Positions 1 to 8,441 of a DNA stretch of 64,000 nt are shown here, piece after piece (the stretch's first letter is position 1; each line of letters begins with the position of its first letter). A program made the position numbers and the translations under genes. Source of the stretch: Lachnospiraceae bacterium (GTDB lineage Bacteria; Bacillota; Clostridia; Lachnospirales; Lachnospiraceae); assembly GCA_017469405.1 (NCBI GenBank), contig JAFUGL010000003.1:1-64000 (forward strand). The letters are read 5' to 3'. The notes under the pieces were generated by a model, which searched no databases, was not told the origin of the DNA, and worked only from the letters and a program-made list of their open reading frames with translations.

Positions 1-892
1 AGCAGGTCTTTTACTTGCATCCAGAGACTTGATGGGTGGATACAACTGGGTTAAGGAAAATGCAAGTGATGAAAATATTGGTAAGGCTGTTGAAAAACAG
101 AAGTCCAAATATGCCGGAAATGAAGTTATGGGCAAGAAGCTCGGTGTAATCGGTCTTGGAGCAATCGGTGCAAAGGTTGCCAATATCGGTTTCAGACTTG
201 GTATGGAAGTTTACGGATATGATCCATATGTATCTGTAGATGCTGCATGGAGACTTTCAAGCCACGTTAAGCACATCACAAATGTTGAGGATATATATAA
301 GGAATGTGATTACATTACCGTTCATGTACCTGCTCTTGATTCAACAAAGGGTATGATTAACAAGGATGCATTTGCACTTATGAAGGACGGAGTTAAGATT
401 CTTAACTTTGCAAGAGATATCCTTGTAAATGATGATGATATGATAGAAGCTCTTGCATCAGGAAAGGTTGCTAAGTATGTAACCGATTTCCCTAATGCTA
501 AGATTGCGGGTGTAGATAATGTTATAACCTTACCACATCTTGGTGCTTCAACAGCAGAGTCAGAGGATAACTGTGCAATTATGGCAGTTAAGGAAATTAT
601 GGAATTTGTTGAGAACGGTAATATTAAGAATTCCGTTAATTATCCTGCAATTGATGCAGGTGTATGCACGAGCACTTCAAGAATTACAGTTTGCCACAAG
701 AATATTCCTAACATGCTTACTCAGTTCACCGGTGCATTTTCCGCAAAGGGCATAAATGTAACCGACATGGTGAGCAAGTCAAGAGGAGATTGGGCATATA
801 CCATACTTGATGTAGCTGATAAAGCAGACGATAATATTGTAAATACAATCAGTGCCATTGACGGTGTTGTTAAGGTAAGAATTGTAAAGTAA
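1..892 (+). CDS. serA: D-3-phosphoglycerate dehydrogenase, 5'-truncated by the window edge
   Basis: This enzyme oxidises 3-phosphoglycerate with NAD+ in the first step of serine synthesis in the cytosol. The reading frame is already open at base 2, so the N-terminal part of the gene lies outside the window. What is seen is the NAD-binding Rossmann motif GLGAIG, the NFARD stretch where the family has its substrate-binding Arg, the catalytic-His region LPHLGAST, and a C-terminal ACT domain beginning near RITVCHKN. ACT domains in this family bind serine or dimerise. A TTG/ATG near base 29 is internal (context ASRDLMGG) and is not the true start. The next gene, asd, follows 27 bases later, so co-transcription of two amino-acid genes is likely. 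Confidence 0.93.
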   Translation, partial: AGLLLASRDLMGGYNWVKENASDENIGKAVEKQKSKYAGNEVMGKKLGVIGLGAIGAKVANIGFRLGMEVYGYDPYVSVDAAWRLSSHVKHITNVEDIYKECDYITVHVPALDSTKGMINKDAFALMKDGVKILNFARDILVNDDDMIEALASGKVAKYVTDFPNAKIAGVDNVITLPHLGASTAESEDNCAIMAVKEIMEFVENGNIKNSVNYPAIDAGVCTSTSRITVCHKNIPNMLTQFTGAFSAKGINVTDMVSKSRGDWAYTILDVADKADDNIVNTISAIDGVVKVRIVK

Positions 893-919
893 TGTCTGTT
901 TTGGAAAGGTGTGATTGAA

Positions 920-2005
920 ATGAGTGAAAAGTTGAAAGTTGGTATCCTTGGTGGTACGGGTATGGTAGGTCAGAGATTTATTTCTCTTTTAGAGAATCAT
1001 CCTTGGTTTGAGGTTGTAACTATTGCAGCCAGTCCAAGAAGTGCAGGTAAGACCTATGAAGAGGCAGTAGGCGGAAGATGGAAGATGGATACTCCTATGC
1101 CTGAAGCTGTCAAGAATATTATTGTTCATAATGTAAATGAGGTAGAAGAGGTTGCAAAGACCGTTGACTTTGTATTTAGTGCCGTAGATATGTCTAAGGA
1201 TGAGATTAAGGCAATCGAGGAAGCTTATGCAAAGACCGAAACTCCGGTTGTATCAAATAACAGTGCACACAGATGGACTCCTGATGTTCCTATGGTAGTG
1301 CCGGAGATTAATCCTGAACATATGAAGGTTATTGAGTTCCAGAAGAAGAGACTTGGAACTACAAGAGGCTTTGTAGCTGTTAAGCCTAACTGTTCAATTC
1401 AAAGTTATGCACCGGTTCTTACTGCATGGAAGGAATTTGAACCATACGAGGTTGTTGCTACAACTTATCAGGCTATTTCAGGTGCAGGTAAGACCTTCGC
1501 AGATTGGCCGGAGATGGTTGGAAATATCATCCCATACATCGGTGGTGAGGAAGAAAAGTCTGAGAAGGAGCCTCTTAGAATCTGGGGTGAAATAAAGGAC
1601 GGAGTTATCGTTCCAGCTGAATCACCTAAAATTACCTGTCAGTGTATAAGAGTTCCTGTTCTTAACGGACATACTGCAGCAGTTTTTGTTAAGTTTAAGA
1701 AGAACCCTACCAAAGAACAGCTTATCCAAAAGCTGGTAGAGTTCAAGGGGGTTCCACAGGAGCTTGAGCTTCCGAGTGCACCAAAGCAGTTCATCCAGTA
1801 TCTTGAGGAGGATAACAGACCTCAAGTTTCGCTTGATGTGGATTATGAAAACGGTATGGGTGTGTCTGTAGGACGTATCCGTGAGGATTCAATCTACGAT
1901 TGGAAATTCGTAGGCTTATCCCACAATACCGTAAGAGGTGCTGCAGGTGGAGCAGTCCTTTGCGCTGAGCTTCTTAAAGCACAGGGATATATAACAAAGA
2001 AATAA
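920..2005 (+). CDS. asd: Aspartate-semialdehyde dehydrogenase (fungal/archaeal-type)
   Basis: It reduces aspartyl-4-phosphate to aspartate semialdehyde with NADPH, the branch point to lysine, diaminopimelate, threonine and methionine. The N-terminus shows the dinucleotide motif GGTGMVGQ. The catalytic cysteine is in PNCSIQS (about residue 158), and a GAGK stretch follows. About 361 residues and the PNCS context fit the longer archaeal/fungal-type branch rather than the E. coli type. ATG at 920 is preferred over the in-frame GTG at 911 because GGAAAGG at 903-909 sits 10 bases before it. It follows serA closely; a long palindromic stretch starts just after the stop. Confidence 0.93.
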   Translation: MSEKLKVGILGGTGMVGQRFISLLENHPWFEVVTIAASPRSAGKTYEEAVGGRWKMDTPMPEAVKNIIVHNVNEVEEVAKTVDFVFSAVDMSKDEIKAIEEAYAKTETPVVSNNSAHRWTPDVPMVVPEINPEHMKVIEFQKKRLGTTRGFVAVKPNCSIQSYAPVLTAWKEFEPYEVVATTYQAISGAGKTFADWPEMVGNIIPYIGGEEEKSEKEPLRIWGEIKDGVIVPAESPKITCQCIRVPVLNGHTAAVFVKFKKNPTKEQLIQKLVEFKGVPQELELPSAPKQFIQYLEEDNRPQVSLDVDYENGMGVSVGRIREDSIYDWKFVGLSHNTVRGAAGGAVLCAELLKAQGYITKK

Positions 2006-2015
2006 ATATGTGAGT

Positions 2016-2335
2016 TGGTCGGTTATATAGACTGTACTCCCGATATGATTATTATAAAACAGGTACTCGCATAGCACGTTCGCACTCTTTGAAACAAGTA
2101 AGAGTACTAAGTGCATAAATATGCTTTATTCTAATGCGTATCAATTATAAAAATGAAGAACACCACACACTATTGCATGTAATGCAAGTGCGTGGTGTTC
2201 TTCATTTTTCTTCTTGCTTCGCAAGAAGAAAGGGCATTTATTTACTAAGTGCTCACATGTTTCAAACGGCTACGCTAAGCACCTGTTTTAATAACCATAT
2301 TGGGAGTACCCTATATAACCGACACGCTTCGCGTG
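2016..2335. repeat. About 300-bp imperfect palindrome (MITE-like or structured element) filling a gene-free stretch
   Basis: Two arms of about 100 bases are imperfect reverse complements. Perfect blocks pair 2019-2029 with 2312-2322 (11 bp), 2034-2041 with 2302-2309 (8 bp), 2056-2064 with 2281-2289 (9 bp) and 2088-2095 with 2259-2266 (8 bp). The centre is a long hairpin: 2151-2170 pairs with 2188-2207 with one mismatch, and its loop holds a further 6-bp stem (2173-2178/2182-2187). A second hairpin (2208-2217/2221-2230) and a short one (2323-2327/2331-2335) follow. No gene-like ORF with a ribosome site is present. It could be a miniature inverted-repeat element, or one long RNA hairpin acting as a 3' structure for asd. 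Confidence 0.75.
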
Positions 2336-2494
2336 ATTGGTTTACATAAAATTTATTATTTAACATAAAAATGACACTATTTGTGGCATTTTGCTTTTTT
2401 GATTGATTTTTATTTAGTTGTAATGTATGCTGATTATGAGGTATAACATTTTTGATGATTAGATTATAAATTTTATTTTCAAGGAGAGTGCTGT

Positions 2495-2530
2495 TTGAAA
2501 AAGTACAACACAATGGAGACTGTGGCATAA
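2495..2530 (+). CDS. Possible 11-codon leader ORF
   Basis: AGGAG at 2482-2486 stands 8 bases before a TTG that opens a frame of 11 codons ending in TAA at 2528. The hairpin at 2532-2566 begins immediately after the stop. A strong ribosome site, a tiny frame and an adjacent terminator-like hairpin is the layout of a leader peptide, but no amino-acid bias is visible and the frame is too short to judge coding potential. It may equally be the remnant of a lost gene. Confidence 0.2.
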   Translation: MKKYNTMETVA

Positions 2531-2531
2531 C

Positions 2532-2570
2532 CGGGAGGTTTGCTGTCAGTCAAAACAAACCTCCCGCTTT
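2532..2570 (+). terminator. Terminator-like hairpin
   Basis: Perfect 11-bp stem CGGGAGGTTTG (2532-2542) with CAAACCTCCCG (2556-2566), a 13-base loop, then CTTT. The stem is strong but the T-run is short, so termination is plausible rather than certain. It could end asd read-through or act as an attenuator ahead of the acetyltransferase gene. Confidence 0.5.
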
Positions 2571-2608
2571 ATAGCAATTGAAGTCAACAATTTTCAGGAG
2601 GGTGCAAG

Positions 2609-2665
2609 ATGTCCGGTGGACATCTGTTCTGCACCGACCGGAGTGGAACGGAGAAAAAACATTGA
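2609..2665 (+). CDS. Possible 18-codon leader ORF coupled to the acetyltransferase gene
   Basis: A strong AGGAGGG (2596-2602) precedes an ATG at 2609. The frame runs 18 codons and its TGA (2663-2665) overlaps the TTG start of the next gene (2662-2664). The start region lies in a hairpin: AGATGTCC (2607-2614) pairs perfectly with GGACATCT (2618-2625), and GGTGCA (2601-2606) with TGCACC (2630-2635). This arrangement would couple translation of the downstream gene to the leader. Coding potential cannot be proven at this length; the sequence may instead be a dispersed repeat. Confidence 0.35.
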   Translation: MSGGHLFCTDRSGTEKKH

Positions 2666-3333
2666 ATAAAAATGACTACATAATTCGTTTGGAAGAAAAG
2701 AAGGATTACAGAGAAGTTGAAAATCTGGTAAGAGAATCGTTTTGGAACGTGTACCGTCCGGGGTGCAGTGAGCATTATGTGATGCATGTGCTTCGTGATG
2801 ATCCTGCGTTTGTTCCTGAACTTGATTTTGTCATGGAATCAAAAGTGCAGCAAGAAGGTTTGGATAATCAGGCTGCATCAAATTTATGTGGCAGGCTGAT
2901 TGGACAGAATATGTTTATGAGGACTGTTATTGATTCGGATGACGGAAGAAGGATTGATGTTCTTACCATGGGACCGATAGGAATTATCCCTTTTTTAAAG
3001 CGTAAGGGTTATGGTAAAATCTTGCTGGATTACTCTTTAAAAAGGGCAAAAGAGCTTGGCTTTGGGGCGGTTTTGTTTGAGGGTAATATTGACTTTTACG
3101 GCAAGAGCGGATTTGACTTTTCAAGTAAATTCGGTATCAGATATCATGATTTGCCGGAAGATGCGGATGCATCATTCTTTCTTTGTAAGGAATTGATTCC
3201 CGGATACCTTGATGGTATCACCGGTGTATATCAGACACCGCAGGGTTATTATGTGAGTGATGAAGCTGTAGAAGAGTTTGATAAAAACTTTCCGTATAAG
3301 GAAAAGATGAAGCTTCCGGGACAGATATTCTAA
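2662..3333 (+). CDS. GNAT-family N-acetyltransferase
   Basis: A predicted cytosolic acetyl-CoA-dependent acetyltransferase of unknown substrate. The N-terminal DYREVENLVRESFWN block and the HVLRDDPAFVPELD stretch are typical of a GNAT subgroup common in Firmicutes. The acetyl-CoA loop is visible as KRKGYGK, followed by the helix of GNAT motif A. The fold then ends in a longer C-terminal extension. The start chosen is TTG at 2662, with GGAG (2650-2653) 8 bases upstream. An in-frame TTG at 2578 has no ribosome site. The start overlaps the stop of a small upstream ORF. It ends before a strong terminator. Confidence 0.85.
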   Translation: MNKNDYIIRLEEKKDYREVENLVRESFWNVYRPGCSEHYVMHVLRDDPAFVPELDFVMESKVQQEGLDNQAASNLCGRLIGQNMFMRTVIDSDDGRRIDVLTMGPIGIIPFLKRKGYGKILLDYSLKRAKELGFGAVLFEGNIDFYGKSGFDFSSKFGIRYHDLPEDADASFFLCKELIPGYLDGITGVYQTPQGYYVSDEAVEEFDKNFPYKEKMKLPGQIF

Positions 3334-3342
3334 ACGAAAAAA

Positions 3343-3391
3343 CTCAGAGTGGAGAAACTTTGGTTTCCCGCTCTGGGTAATTATATTTTTT
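3343..3391 (+). terminator. Rho-independent terminator after the acetyltransferase gene
   Basis: Stem 3343-3358 pairs with 3363-3377 with one bulged A and a four-base loop TTTG. The stem joins CTCAGAG to CTCTGGG through a GC-rich middle. It is followed by TAATTATATTTTTTG. It lies ten bases beyond the stop codon. Confidence 0.75.
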
Positions 3392-3439
3392 GTTTAATTG
3401 ATGGTTATAATTTTAATAAATCTATTGAGGTAAAATTAT

Positions 3440-4150
3440 ATGAATATTTTAGTTACAAATGATGACGGAATTGATTCTGTAGGGATTGTCAAGCTTGCAA
3501 TAGCTGCAAAAAGGTTCGGAAATGTGTTCGTTGTGGCTCCTGACGGACAAAGAAGCTGTATATCGCACTCTATGACGTATGGAAAACCGATAAGGATTTC
3601 AAGGTGTGAATTTCCTGTTGATGGGGTCGATGCATATAAAAGTAACGGTACACCTGCGGATATTGCACGTGTTTGTTTTGCAGGCTTTTTGGAAGGAAAA
3701 ATTGATGTAATGCTTGCCGGTATTAACGACGGATATAATATTTCAAGAGACATTCAATATTCGGGAACCGTTGCAGCAGCTATGGAAGCTACGTTGTTTG
3801 GCGTTCATGCTATAGCCTTTTCACAGGGCTCATATGAATACGGCGAGGTTGTGGATAAGTATCTTGACGGGTTAATTGAAGAATATATAGATAAGCCTTT
3901 GGGTGTGAATAAGATTTGGAATATTAATTTTCCTGCATGTAAATCAGAGGATTGCAAAGGTATTAAAAGAGATTGCAAGGTTTCGACGGACACCTTTTAT
4001 GATGATGGATATACTGAAGAGATTGTAAAAGATGGAGTATATGAATATAACATTATTCCAAAAAGAATCTGGGAGGCTGAAAAAGGCAGTGATTTGGCTG
4101 CGATTATTGATAATTATATTTCTGTAGGTGTTGTTAATAATATTGGATAG
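3440..4150 (+). CDS. surE: 5'/3'-nucleotidase SurE
   Basis: SurE is a metal-dependent nucleoside-monophosphate phosphatase of the cytosol. The metal-binding TNDDGID motif is at residues 6-12, followed by APDGQRSCISHSMT, where the family has its catalytic-site Ser/Asn region, and AGINDGYN, which supplies the conserved Asn. The length of 236 residues is in the family range (about 250). ATG at 3440 follows a modest GAGG. It stands alone between a terminator and a 101-base gap, so it is probably transcribed from its own promoter, which was not identified. Confidence 0.9.
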   Translation: MNILVTNDDGIDSVGIVKLAIAAKRFGNVFVVAPDGQRSCISHSMTYGKPIRISRCEFPVDGVDAYKSNGTPADIARVCFAGFLEGKIDVMLAGINDGYNISRDIQYSGTVAAAMEATLFGVHAIAFSQGSYEYGEVVDKYLDGLIEEYIDKPLGVNKIWNINFPACKSEDCKGIKRDCKVSTDTFYDDGYTEEIVKDGVYEYNIIPKRIWEAEKGSDLAAIIDNYISVGVVNNIG

Positions 4151-4251
4151 TTAATTGAAAAACTTTTATCATTTATAGTTGTTTAAGGCGAACTTTTGTG
4201 ATAAAATAATAGTATTTTAGTGGAATATTTTTATTTTTGGAGGCATATAGA

Positions 4252-4818
4252 ATGAAGAAGTTGATTTTAGTTACATCACCGCCTGCCTGTGGCAAGACAT
4301 TTATATCAAAAAAACTTGCTAAGGCACTTACAAATTGTGTATATCTTGATAAGGATACATTAATTGTTTTATCAAAGCAGATTTTTAAGGTGGCCGGACA
4401 AGAGTACAACAGATCTTCAGATTTCTTCCAGAAAGAAATCAGAGATTACGAATACTATGCTGTACTTGACATTGCCTTTGAAGCACTTGATTATAATGAT
4501 ACAGTTCTTATCAATGCTCCATTTACGGAGGAGATAAGAGATGATGATTATCTTAAGAACCTTAAGATAAAGCTTGCTGAAAAGGATGCCGAGCTTTTTG
4601 TTGTATGGGTACATACAGATATAGAGGTTGCTCATCAGAGAATGATAAAGAGAGGCTCCGACAGAGATGTTTGGAAACTTGAGCACTGGGATGAGTATGT
4701 GGCAACACAGAACTTTAAGCAGCCTGATAATATTGAGAATTTATTTGTATTCAATAATTCTTCAGAAGAGGATTATAAGAAATCAATTGACGCAGCAGTA
4801 AAGGCAATCAGAGGATAA
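4252..4818 (+). CDS. P-loop NTPase, adenylate kinase/zeta-toxin-like
   Basis: A small ATP-binding protein of about 188 residues. The Walker A motif SPPACGKT lies at about residues 7-14, and a hydrophobic strand with D (VYLDKDT) follows. The C-terminal half holds VVWVHTDIEVAHQRMIKRG, a pattern like the LID/arginine region of kinases in the shikimate-kinase/zeta superfamily. The substrate is unknown and no antitoxin neighbour is present, so a toxin role is not suggested. ATG at 4252 is chosen because GGAGG (4239-4243) sits 8 bases before it. The DUF1015 gene follows after 4 bases, so both are probably translated from one message. Confidence 0.8.
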   Translation: MKKLILVTSPPACGKTFISKKLAKALTNCVYLDKDTLIVLSKQIFKVAGQEYNRSSDFFQKEIRDYEYYAVLDIAFEALDYNDTVLINAPFTEEIRDDDYLKNLKIKLAEKDAELFVVWVHTDIEVAHQRMIKRGSDRDVWKLEHWDEYVATQNFKQPDNIENLFVFNNSSEEDYKKSIDAAVKAIRG

Positions 4819-4822
4819 TGAT

Positions 4823-6052
4823 ATGGCACTTGTAAAAACGTTTGAGGCATATAGACCGAGAACTGATATAGTTGATGAGGTTGCGGCACTTCCTTACGAT
4901 GTATATAACAGACAGGAAGCAAAGGAAGCGGTTGTCGGAAAGCCTCTATCATTTTTAAGAATTGACAGAGCAGAGACTGCTTTTGATGATGATATGGATA
5001 TGTATTCACCTTTGGTCTATGCCAAGGCAAAGGAACTTTTGGATGGTATGATTGAAAGAGGTGAGTATATAAAAGAGGATAAGCCGGTATATTATATATA
5101 TGAGCTTGTTATGGATGGACGTGCCCAGACAGGTATCGTTGCATGTGCATCTATTGATGACTATATATCCGGTGTGATTAAAAAGCATGAGAACACAAGA
5201 GAGGAAAAGGAGATTGACAGAATTACACATGTAGATGTGTGTAATGCTCAGACAGGTCCTATTTTTCTTGCGTATCGTGCCAAGAAAGCAATCGATGAAA
5301 TAGTAGATAAGGTTAAGCAGACTGAAGCTGTTTATTCATTTGTTTCTGACGATGGAATAGGTCATTCTGTTTGGATTATCTCTGATGATAATGATATAGA
5401 AACCATAAGAAATGAATTTGTGAAATTATCTGATATCTATATTGCAGACGGACATCACAGAGCTGCTTCGGCAGTTAAGGTGGGTATCAAGAGAAGAGAT
5501 GAAAATCCGGATGCAGATTACAGAGAATCGGATTATTTCCTTTCTGTGCTTTTTCCGCATGACCAGCTTAAGATACTTCCGTATAACAGAGTTGTAAAGG
5601 ATTTAAATGGTCTTTCCTTTGATGAATTTATGGACAAGGTCAAGGATAAATTTGATGTTGAGGAAAAGGCGGATATGTATCAGCCTGAGGAAAAATGTAC
5701 CTTTGGTATGTACATTTTGGGCAAATGGTACAAGCTTACTGCTAAGGATGATATAAGAGTTGATGATCCGGTGCTTGGACTTGATGTATCTATTTTACAG
5801 AATAATCTTTTGGAACCTGTGCTTGGAATAAATGATCCAAGGGTTGACAAAAGGATAGATTTTGTAGGTGGAATAAGGGGATTAAAAGAACTCGAAAGAA
5901 GAGTAAGTCAGGATATGGAGATTGCATTTTCGATGTATCCGACTTCAATAGATGAATTATTTTCGGTAGCAGATGCTGGTATGCTGATGCCGCCTAAATC
6001 TACATGGTTTGAACCAAAGCTAAGGAGTGGTATATTTATCCACAAACTGTAG
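4823..6052 (+). CDS. DUF1015 family protein
   Basis: Full-length member of the DUF1015 family (about 410 residues), of unknown biochemical function. It is recognised by the N-terminal EAYRPRTDIVDEVAALPYD segment, the central YIADGHHRAASA motif and the C-terminal MPPKSTWFEPKLRSG motif. The His-His pair and the conserved acidic residues suggest an enzyme, but no activity can be assigned from the sequence. Family members are often encoded with serA/serC, and here serA lies only 4 kb upstream. It follows the kinase-like gene by 4 bases and precedes glgB by 14, so the three probably share a transcript. Confidence 0.9.
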   Translation: MALVKTFEAYRPRTDIVDEVAALPYDVYNRQEAKEAVVGKPLSFLRIDRAETAFDDDMDMYSPLVYAKAKELLDGMIERGEYIKEDKPVYYIYELVMDGRAQTGIVACASIDDYISGVIKKHENTREEKEIDRITHVDVCNAQTGPIFLAYRAKKAIDEIVDKVKQTEAVYSFVSDDGIGHSVWIISDDNDIETIRNEFVKLSDIYIADGHHRAASAVKVGIKRRDENPDADYRESDYFLSVLFPHDQLKILPYNRVVKDLNGLSFDEFMDKVKDKFDVEEKADMYQPEEKCTFGMYILGKWYKLTAKDDIRVDDPVLGLDVSILQNNLLEPVLGINDPRVDKRIDFVGGIRGLKELERRVSQDMEIAFSMYPTSIDELFSVADAGMLMPPKSTWFEPKLRSGIFIHKL

Positions 6053-6066
6053 AGGGGGAAGAATAA

Positions 6067-8274
6067 ATGTCCAAAAGAAAAGAGGTATTTGCTATAAACT
6101 GGATGGAGGTTGATGCTCTTGTTAAGGGCATTCATAACAATCCTCATCACATCCTGGGTATGCATGAGTGTATAGATGATGTTTATATCAATGCGTATCT
6201 TCCGGGTGCAAAGGTAGTAAGTGCCATAGACACGGCAACACGTAAGAAATACACCTTGGTGTCTGACAGAGTAGAAGGATTTTATTCTGTTGTTATTAAA
6301 GATAAAAAGAGATTTGATTATAAGCTTGATGTAAAGTTCGAAGACGGACAGGAGCTTACCTATATCGATCCGTATATTTTTGAGTCTGTGATTGACCCGA
6401 TTGATATTAGTCTTTTCAACGAGGGCGAGCATTACAACATTTATGAAAAAATGGGTGCTCATCCAATGGTAGTTGATGGTATCGAAGGTGTTCTTTTTGC
6501 AGTATGGGCTCCAAATGCGGACAGAGTTTCTGTTGTTGGTAACTTCAACAATTGGGATGGAAGACGCCATCCTATGAGAAAGCTTGATTATTCAGGAATA
6601 TTTGAGCTTTTCATACCGGGCAAATATGTCGGCGAGATTTACAAATACGAGATACAGGCAAAGTCCGGTAAGGTATTTATGAAGAGTGATCCATATGCAT
6701 TTTCAAGTGAAGTAAGACCTGCAAATGCATCAAAGATTGTTGACCTTTCTTACAAATGGAAGGATAGTAAATGGATAAGTGACAGAGAGGAAAACACTTC
6801 TTTTTCAAAGCCTATGTCTATCTATGAGATGCATATCGGTTCATGGAAGAGACCGGATGACGGAAGAGAGTTTTTCAATTACCGTGACATAGCAGGAAAG
6901 CTTGCAGAATATCTTAATGAGATGAATTATAATTATGTTGAGCTTATGCCTATTATGGAGCATCCTTTTGATCCGTCCTGGGGTTATCAGGTTACCGGTT
7001 ACTATGCTCCGACTTCAAGATATGGTGAGCCTGCTGATTTTATGTATTTTGTAGATTATCTTCACAGCAAGGGTATCGGCGTAATTATTGACTGGGTACC
7101 GGCACATTTTCCAAAGGATGAGCATGGACTCGGAAGATTTGACGGAACACCTTTATATGAATGTGAGGATCCAAGACGTGGAGAACATCCGCACTGGGGA
7201 ACATACATTTTCAATTATGGAAGAAATGAAGTAAGGAATTTCCTTATTGCAAATGCTCTTTATTGGGCAGATAAATATCATATCGACGGTATCCGTATGG
7301 ATGCTGTAGCTTCCATGCTTTATCTTGATTATGGAAGAAATGGCGGAGAGTGGCTTCCAAATATTTATGGCGGCAATGAAAACCTCGAGGCTATAGATAT
7401 GATTAAGGAACTTAATCAGAAGATGCACGAGCTTCATAAGGGAGTTCTTATGATAGCCGAAGAATCCACTGCATGGCCGATGATGACTCATTCTGTTGAA
7501 GAGGGTGGACTTGGTTTTGATTACAAGTGGAATATGGGTTGGATGAATGATTTCTTAAGCTATATCAAGTATGATCCACTTTACAGAAAGTATCATCATA
7601 ACAATCTGACCTTCAGTATGGTTTATGCATACAGTGAAAACTTTATTCTTGTGCTTTCTCATGACGAGGTTGTACATGAAAAGGGCTCTATGATAGAAAA
7701 GATGCCGGGTGGATATGAGGATAAGTTCTCAAATCTGAGAGTTGCTTATGGATATATGATGACTCATCCGGGCAAGAAACTTTTGTTTATGGGACAGGAG
7801 TTTGCCCAGTTCACTGAGTTCAACGAGGCAACTGAAATTGACTGGTCATTATTTGAGTTTGATGCTCATGTCTATATGCAGGGATATGTTAAGGAATTAA
7901 ATAAGCTTTATGAGACTGAACCTGCTTTATACGAGCTTGACAATAAGCCTGAAGGCTTTGAATGGATTAACTGTAACAGTGCCAATACAAGTCTTTTGTC
8001 CTTTATGAGAAAGGGTAATAACCCAAAGGATACGCTTGTTATTATATGCAACTTTACTCCTATGGCACATAAGAGCTACAAGCTTGCAACACCGACAGGT
8101 GGCAGATGGCAGGAGATATTCTCAAGTGACAATGTTAAGTTTGGCGGTGAAGGAAGAAATAACAAGACTGCCAAGCAGGCTAAGAAGGCAGAGTGTGACG
8201 GACAGGATCACTATATATCTGTTAATGTTCCTCCGCTTTCAATTACAGTATTTAAAAAGAAGTCAGATAAGTAA
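6067..8274 (+). CDS. glgB: 1,4-alpha-glucan branching enzyme
   Basis: GlgB transfers segments of alpha-1,4-glucan to form alpha-1,6 branches during glycogen synthesis. The 735-residue protein has an N-terminal CBM48-type domain (VWAPNADRVSVVGNFNNW near residues 145-165), then the GH13 barrel. The expected catalytic residues are the Asp in IRMDAV (about 412), the Glu in IAEEST (about 465) and the Asp in SHDEV (about 533). A C-terminal beta domain closes it. The start is set by GAGGGGGAAG just upstream of ATG. No other glycogen gene is adjacent. A terminator follows. Confidence 0.95.
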   Translation: MSKRKEVFAINWMEVDALVKGIHNNPHHILGMHECIDDVYINAYLPGAKVVSAIDTATRKKYTLVSDRVEGFYSVVIKDKKRFDYKLDVKFEDGQELTYIDPYIFESVIDPIDISLFNEGEHYNIYEKMGAHPMVVDGIEGVLFAVWAPNADRVSVVGNFNNWDGRRHPMRKLDYSGIFELFIPGKYVGEIYKYEIQAKSGKVFMKSDPYAFSSEVRPANASKIVDLSYKWKDSKWISDREENTSFSKPMSIYEMHIGSWKRPDDGREFFNYRDIAGKLAEYLNEMNYNYVELMPIMEHPFDPSWGYQVTGYYAPTSRYGEPADFMYFVDYLHSKGIGVIIDWVPAHFPKDEHGLGRFDGTPLYECEDPRRGEHPHWGTYIFNYGRNEVRNFLIANALYWADKYHIDGIRMDAVASMLYLDYGRNGGEWLPNIYGGNENLEAIDMIKELNQKMHELHKGVLMIAEESTAWPMMTHSVEEGGLGFDYKWNMGWMNDFLSYIKYDPLYRKYHHNNLTFSMVYAYSENFILVLSHDEVVHEKGSMIEKMPGGYEDKFSNLRVAYGYMMTHPGKKLLFMGQEFAQFTEFNEATEIDWSLFEFDAHVYMQGYVKELNKLYETEPALYELDNKPEGFEWINCNSANTSLLSFMRKGNNPKDTLVIICNFTPMAHKSYKLATPTGGRWQEIFSSDNVKFGGEGRNNKTAKQAKKAECDGQDHYISVNVPPLSITVFKKKSDK

Positions 8275-8302
8275 TATAATTGTTTGAGTATATGTAAATT
8301 AG

Positions 8303-8350
8303 GCGACAAAGAGGGGATTGCAGCTTAAATATTCCTGATTTGTCGCTTTT
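8303..8350 (+). terminator. Terminator after glgB
   Basis: GCGACAAA (8303-8310) pairs with TTTGTCGC (8339-8346), with a partly self-complementary 28-base loop, followed directly by TTTT. It lies 28 bases past the glgB stop. Confidence 0.65.
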
Positions 8351-8441
8351 AAACTGATAATCACTTATGGCATATAAATGTTTAATAGGTTTAAATGGTT
8401 CTTATATATAGGTTTTGCTTTTGATTTAAGGAGAAATATTT

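Noticed and set aside
2134..2528. Two overlapping frames (71 and 88 residues) in the asd/GNAT gap
   Set aside because: They cover the palindrome arms; no ribosome sites or protein-like composition.
4252..4818. Zeta-type toxin of a toxin-antitoxin pair
   Set aside because: There is no small antitoxin gene next to it; only the P-loop kinase fold is suggested, and its neighbour is a DUF1015 gene.
5908..6570. 220-residue minus-strand frame over the DUF1015/glgB junction
   Set aside because: No ribosome site and no domain; it is antisense to two well-recognised genes.
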